A stretch of DNA of 64,000 nucleotides from an uncultured Opitutales bacterium (GTDB taxonomy: Bacteria; Verrucomicrobiota; Verrucomicrobiia; Opitutales; Intestinicryptomonadaceae), in contig URAK01000004.1 of the NCBI GenBank assembly GCA_900545705.1, forward strand, positions 1-64,000. The letters are read 5' to 3'. Below are positions 60,871 through 64,000 of this stretch, piece after piece. A program made the translations under genes and the position numbers. Under the pieces are notes generated by a model that was not told where the DNA came from, did not search any database, and saw nothing but the letters and a program-made list of their open reading frames with translations. Positions within the stretch are counted from its first letter, which is position 1, and every line of letters begins with the position of its first letter.

Positions 60871-62037
60871 GCGCTTTTGCAAAGTCCGCGCCAAGACCCA
60901 AGAGGTTTTCGCGCGTGATTTTTGTCCCCTCGTTTTCGGAGTAGGGAGTTTCAAACGACGACGTAAACTCTGCCTTCGGGTGTTTGCCTGTCCACACGGA
61001 AAAAGTCCTGCTCTTGATTGCGTTTCCCTTGTTCCAAAGTGTTCCGTATTTTACGTCCCAACCGCTCTTATGGACAATGCGGCCTTCGCCTTTCATGGTT
61101 TCAGACTCCAACAGACCGCTGAATCTGCGCAGATTTTCAAGCTTGGCGCCAAGGGTTCGACAAAATACGCGCGGTTGTTTGTATCGCTCTTGCCGCCCCT
61201 GAACATCCAAGGCGAATGAAGGTCGAGAGCTACGACTGTTTCTGCGGATTCCGAAGTCTTATTATACAAAGATTTGAAAGCGGCTACCGATGGATAGATT
61301 GGCGATTCAGAGTAGTCGCGGTTATGGTCGTGCGGTTTCCGCGATTTGCCTTGGTCGCCGTCGACGACGCCGTCGAGGTCCATAAACGGGACTGCTATAA
61401 TCTCCGCGTCTTTAAGCAGGCTGGATTCTCCGCTTCCCTTTTTTGCAAATTCCCTTAAAATGCCCTCCATAACGTATGTGCCTGTGGATTCGCAAGCGTG
61501 GTGGCGGGAAGTTAGAAAGATTTTTAGTTTTCCGTCGGGATTGCCGAGAGTGTAGTAGTAATTTTGCCTGCCTTTGCGGGTCTTGCATAGCGGGTGTTTT
61601 TTTAGAGACGGAATCTCCTTTGCGAGCGCGTCGAAGTCCGCGGGCATATATGGTATGCAGAATGCGAAACGGGCTGAGTGTGCGTCTTGCGGTATCGACA
61701 CTTTAAAGGAGGACGTATCCTTGCCGCGCTTGACGCAGCCGGCGCCGAGCCATTCCCAAGTTTTGCCGCCGTCGTAGCTTGCGGCGGGTCCGAACGAGCC
61801 TATTGGGTCGCCGTTTGCAAATTTGAATTCGAGTGTCTTGCCGGCGGCGCCGCTTACTTCAAAATTCCAATAGAACCACCATTCGGGCGTATCGCGCATT
61901 TGCTGCGCGATTTTTGCGCCGCTATTGCTTTTCTCCAAAACCTCTATGTTTCCCCCGGGAAAATCGGTGCTGATTTCAAATGCTGAAACCATGCAGCATA
62001 GGCTTAGAACAGGTATTAGTGCTATTTTCTTAAACAT
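60848..62037 (-). pseudogene. M14 zinc carboxypeptidase, frameshifted copy
   Basis: An exported M14 peptidase broken into two frames. The N-terminal part (62037 to about 61150) has a signal peptide (MFKKIALIPVLSLCCMVSAF), a beta-rich domain, the zinc HxxE in SRHHACES, and DLHSP. Its homology stops in NRAYFVEPLAPS; a different frame continues with KLENLRRFSGLLESE and ends LEKYFRQ, which includes FETPYSENEG (catalytic Glu). The intact paralogue at 62233 shows the expected joined sequence, so one base was lost near 61141-61157 by mutation or sequencing error. If joined the protein is about 395 residues. Confidence 0.85.
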
Positions 62038-62126
62038 TGCAGTTTATATTTTATAGTTATTGTATTTTAAATTAAAATATGCCACCTTTCAAGCGTATCC
62101 CGAAGCTTAGTGGGGGCCTGGCTGAG

Positions 62127-62167
62127 ATTTTTTATTCTACAATCCTCATGGAGGTTGGATAAAAAAT
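62127..62167 (-). terminator. Hairpin between the M14 copies
   Basis: ATTTTTTAT and ATAAAAAAT pair exactly, around an inner stem (CCTC/GAGG). There is no classic T-run but the arms are U/A rich, so it may end the transcript of the downstream-lying M14 gene on the minus strand. Confidence 0.4.
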
Positions 62168-62232
62168 TTTTCAATTCTACCGTTGCTTAATAAATTTGCC
62201 AGTGGTTTTCCCATATTGAAAAAATTTGCGAA

Positions 62233-63450
62233 TTACTGCCCAAAATATTCGGCAAGCGCTCCCGCGATGTCGGCTCCGAGCCCGCGCAGATTTTCGGGAG
62301 TGACTTCGACGCCCTGATTGTCGGTGTATGGAATTTCTATCGATGCCGAAAATACGGACTTTGGATGCTTTGACGACCATGTCGTGACAGTCCTGTCTTT
62401 CTTGTCGCCGGCATTGTTGTTTGAAGCCCCGAATTTGTAGTCCCATTTCTGCAGGTGTTTGAGCGAGCTTTTACCGGAGGCCAGAGTTTTTTTCTCCAAT
62501 ATGCCGCTGAATTTTCGCAGGTTGGATAGGTTGTCTTTAAACTGGGGCTCGACGACATACGTGCGGTTGTCTTTGTCGCCTTCGACCCCCTTATATATAA
62601 AAGGCGCGTGGAGGTCTATGAGAACTGTCTTTTGGGATTCCCCGGCCTTTTTGTTGTAAAGCTTTTGAAAAGCGGCTACCGAGGGATAAATGGGAGAGTC
62701 TGAGTAGTCTCGGTTATGGTCGTGAGGTTTTCTATATTTGCCTTGGTCGCCGTCGAGAACGCCGTCGAGGTCCATAAATGGGACTGCTATTATTTCGGTG
62801 TCTTTTAGCAGGGCGCAAGATGGAGTTGAATTTTTTAAAAATTCTTCGAGTATTCCTTGCATTGCGTATGTGCCTGTGGATTCGCAAGCGTGGTGGCGCG
62901 AAGTCAGAAAGATTTTTAACTTTCCGTCGGGATTGCCGAGGGTGTAATAATAATTCTCTCTGCCTTTTTTCGTCTTGCCAAGAAAATGTTTTTTTATAGC
63001 TGGGGCTTTTTTTATGAAGGCGTCGAAGTCAGCTGGCATATACGGAATGCAGAAGGCAAAGCGCACGTCTTTTGCGTCTTTGGGGAAGGAAAATTCAAAG
63101 GACGATGCGCTTTTTCTCCGCTTTACGCCGTCTGAGCCGAGCCACTTCCATGTATGGCCGCCATCGAAGCTCGCGGCGGGGCCGCGGAAGCCTATGATGT
63201 CTCCGGAATTTACAAAGTTAAAAATTATTGTTTTGCCTTCCGCGCCCCGCACCCCAAAGTTCCAGTAAAACCACCAGTCGGAATCGCGGTAGTCTTGGGT
63301 GATGGTGGCTTTATTGCCGGTTTTTTCCACAACTTTTATATTTCCTCCGGGAAAGTCGGAATAAATTTCGTAAGATAGCAATTCTAATGCAAATGCGGCA
63401 AATAGTGCAAAGGCAAAAATACGTTTCATATTTTTTATAAAATATGCCAA
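62233..63450 (-). CDS. Exported M14 zinc carboxypeptidase, intact copy
   Basis: A 405-residue exported peptidase of the M14 family. MKRIFAFALFAAFALELLSY (from residue 9) is the signal peptide; a beta-rich N-terminal domain (WWFYWNFGVRGAEGKTI, seen in M14 relatives) precedes the peptidase. His187 and Glu190 in SRHHACES bind zinc, ALIDLHAPF-like LIDLHAP gives the third ligand, and the general base Glu lies in ASIEIPYTDNQG. The neighbour at 60848 is a frameshifted tandem duplicate. It likely trims peptides or amide-linked cell-wall units outside the cell. Confidence 0.87.
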   Translation of the reverse strand: MAYFIKNMKRIFAFALFAAFALELLSYEIYSDFPGGNIKVVEKTGNKATITQDYRDSDWWFYWNFGVRGAEGKTIIFNFVNSGDIIGFRGPAASFDGGHTWKWLGSDGVKRRKSASSFEFSFPKDAKDVRFAFCIPYMPADFDAFIKKAPAIKKHFLGKTKKGRENYYYTLGNPDGKLKIFLTSRHHACESTGTYAMQGILEEFLKNSTPSCALLKDTEIIAVPFMDLDGVLDGDQGKYRKPHDHNRDYSDSPIYPSVAAFQKLYNKKAGESQKTVLIDLHAPFIYKGVEGDKDNRTYVVEPQFKDNLSNLRKFSGILEKKTLASGKSSLKHLQKWDYKFGASNNNAGDKKDRTVTTWSSKHPKSVFSASIEIPYTDNQGVEVTPENLRGLGADIAGALAEYFGQ

Positions 63451-63518
63451 AAGGCGATGATTGCAATATATTTATCCGCCTTGACTTTGCCTGACTGAAA
63501 TTTTATATAAAATCTATT

Positions 63519-64000
63519 ATGCATATGCGTATTAAAAATGGACTTTGCGTTTTAATCTTGTCGGCGTTTTTGTCGCTCGAAGCAGTTGCGGCCGCTCAGG
63601 GTGGCGGTGCGCGATACACTCTCGACGATTACAGAAACTACTACGGCTCGTGGGCTGGAACTTCCGCGCGGGAATCTTTGATATTTGCCAAAAATATGGG
63701 ATACCGGTATGTATTGTACATTCCCGGAATGGAAAATTTTAAGGAGTCCGACGGCTTGCTGTTTGTGTTGGAGACGCCCGAGTATATGACTTACAGCCGC
63801 ACGATAGACACAAAGAAAAAATATTCAAAAAAACAAATAGAGGAGTGGGAGTCGATTTGCGCGATGAAAGACGCCTCAAAGCCGTTCCCGGAAAATATGG
63901 CAAGCGGCTGGTTCTGGGATTGGTGGACGGCGGACATCACAGGCGACAACAACCAACATTATTCGTCTTTCAGCCTTCAACTGAACTTCCAGAAGAAGTC
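63519..64000 (+). CDS. Exported protein, cut by the window end
   Basis: Partial gene: 160 codons, running off the window. It starts MHMRIKNGLCVLILSAFLSL with a signal peptide (cut near VAAA), then a Tyr- and Trp-rich region: YVLYIPGM, DSGLLFVLETPEYMTYSRT-like text, and MASGWFWDWWT. It is divergent from the M14 gene with a 68-base gap. I recognise no family. An ATG two codons later (63525) is an alternative start. Confidence 0.7.
   Translation, partial: MHMRIKNGLCVLILSAFLSLEAVAAAQGGGARYTLDDYRNYYGSWAGTSARESLIFAKNMGYRYVLYIPGMENFKESDGLLFVLETPEYMTYSRTIDTKKKYSKKQIEEWESICAMKDASKPFPENMASGWFWDWWTADITGDNNQHYSSFSLQLNFQKK

Noticed and set aside
61093..61210. Two separate genes in the M14 region (overlapping frames)
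   Set aside because: The intact paralogue shows that both halves are one protein split by a frameshift.

Overview
The window looks like chromosomal DNA of an anaerobic or microaerobic, probably host-associated bacterium of the PVC group. Verrucomicrobiota (Opitutales-like) is my best guess, with Lentisphaerota as the alternative. This is inference, since there is no rRNA in the window. The clues are a PEP-CTERM surface protein, many exported hydrolases, a sugar-isomerase TIM-barrel protein with a signal peptide, a Lys/Ala-rich tail on RsfS, and anaerobic pyruvate formate-lyase together with a high-affinity cytochrome bd oxidase. No tRNA, rRNA, CRISPR array, prophage or insertion sequence was found. 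The first 11 bases are all G and look like a contig edge.

0-12 kb: nadD-rsfS (NAD synthesis and ribosome silencing), cydAB, a ROK sugar kinase, an exported esterase, a K+/H+ antiporter, a PIG-L deacetylase with nagB (amino-sugar use), and an ECF sigma factor coupled to a putative anti-sigma protein. 12-19 kb: small basic protein, lipoprotein, then membrane protein/M20 dipeptidase/queD/queE, a putative 6S RNA with its own terminator, an MFS/AmpG-like permease, and purC on the other strand. 20-35 kb: exported GH2 glycosidase with a Sel1 protein, HAD phosphatase-uvrB, the PEP-CTERM protein, trpS with a repeat-rich membrane protein and hisF, ybaK, and an exported SGNH hydrolase.

34.6-45.3 kb is the most unusual block. 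A LacI regulator is divergent from a tightly packed operon with PfkB kinase, fucose-isomerase-like protein, IolB-like isomerase, FGGY kinase, FAD oxidase, Fe-S protein and class II aldolase. A terminator follows, then an MFS transporter. The internal genes from the FAD oxidase on have strong AAGGAG ribosome sites, unlike most of the window. The enzyme mix combines fucose-like, inositol-like and glycolate-oxidase-like steps and matches no textbook pathway I know.

45-54 kb: lipoprotein, Orn/Lys/Arg decarboxylase, LamG-fold protein, pflA-pflB, and a Na+/H+ antiporter preceded by a perfect palindrome that could be a repressor site. 55-60 kb is a second catabolic operon on the minus strand: enolase-superfamily dehydratase, MFS transporter, SDR dehydrogenase and RraA-type aldolase, a plausible sugar-acid route whose transporter is a paralogue of the first operon's. 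An exported TIM-barrel protein lies upstream of it. 60.8-63.5 kb holds a tandem pair of exported M14 carboxypeptidases, one with a frameshift, and the window ends inside an exported protein of unknown function.
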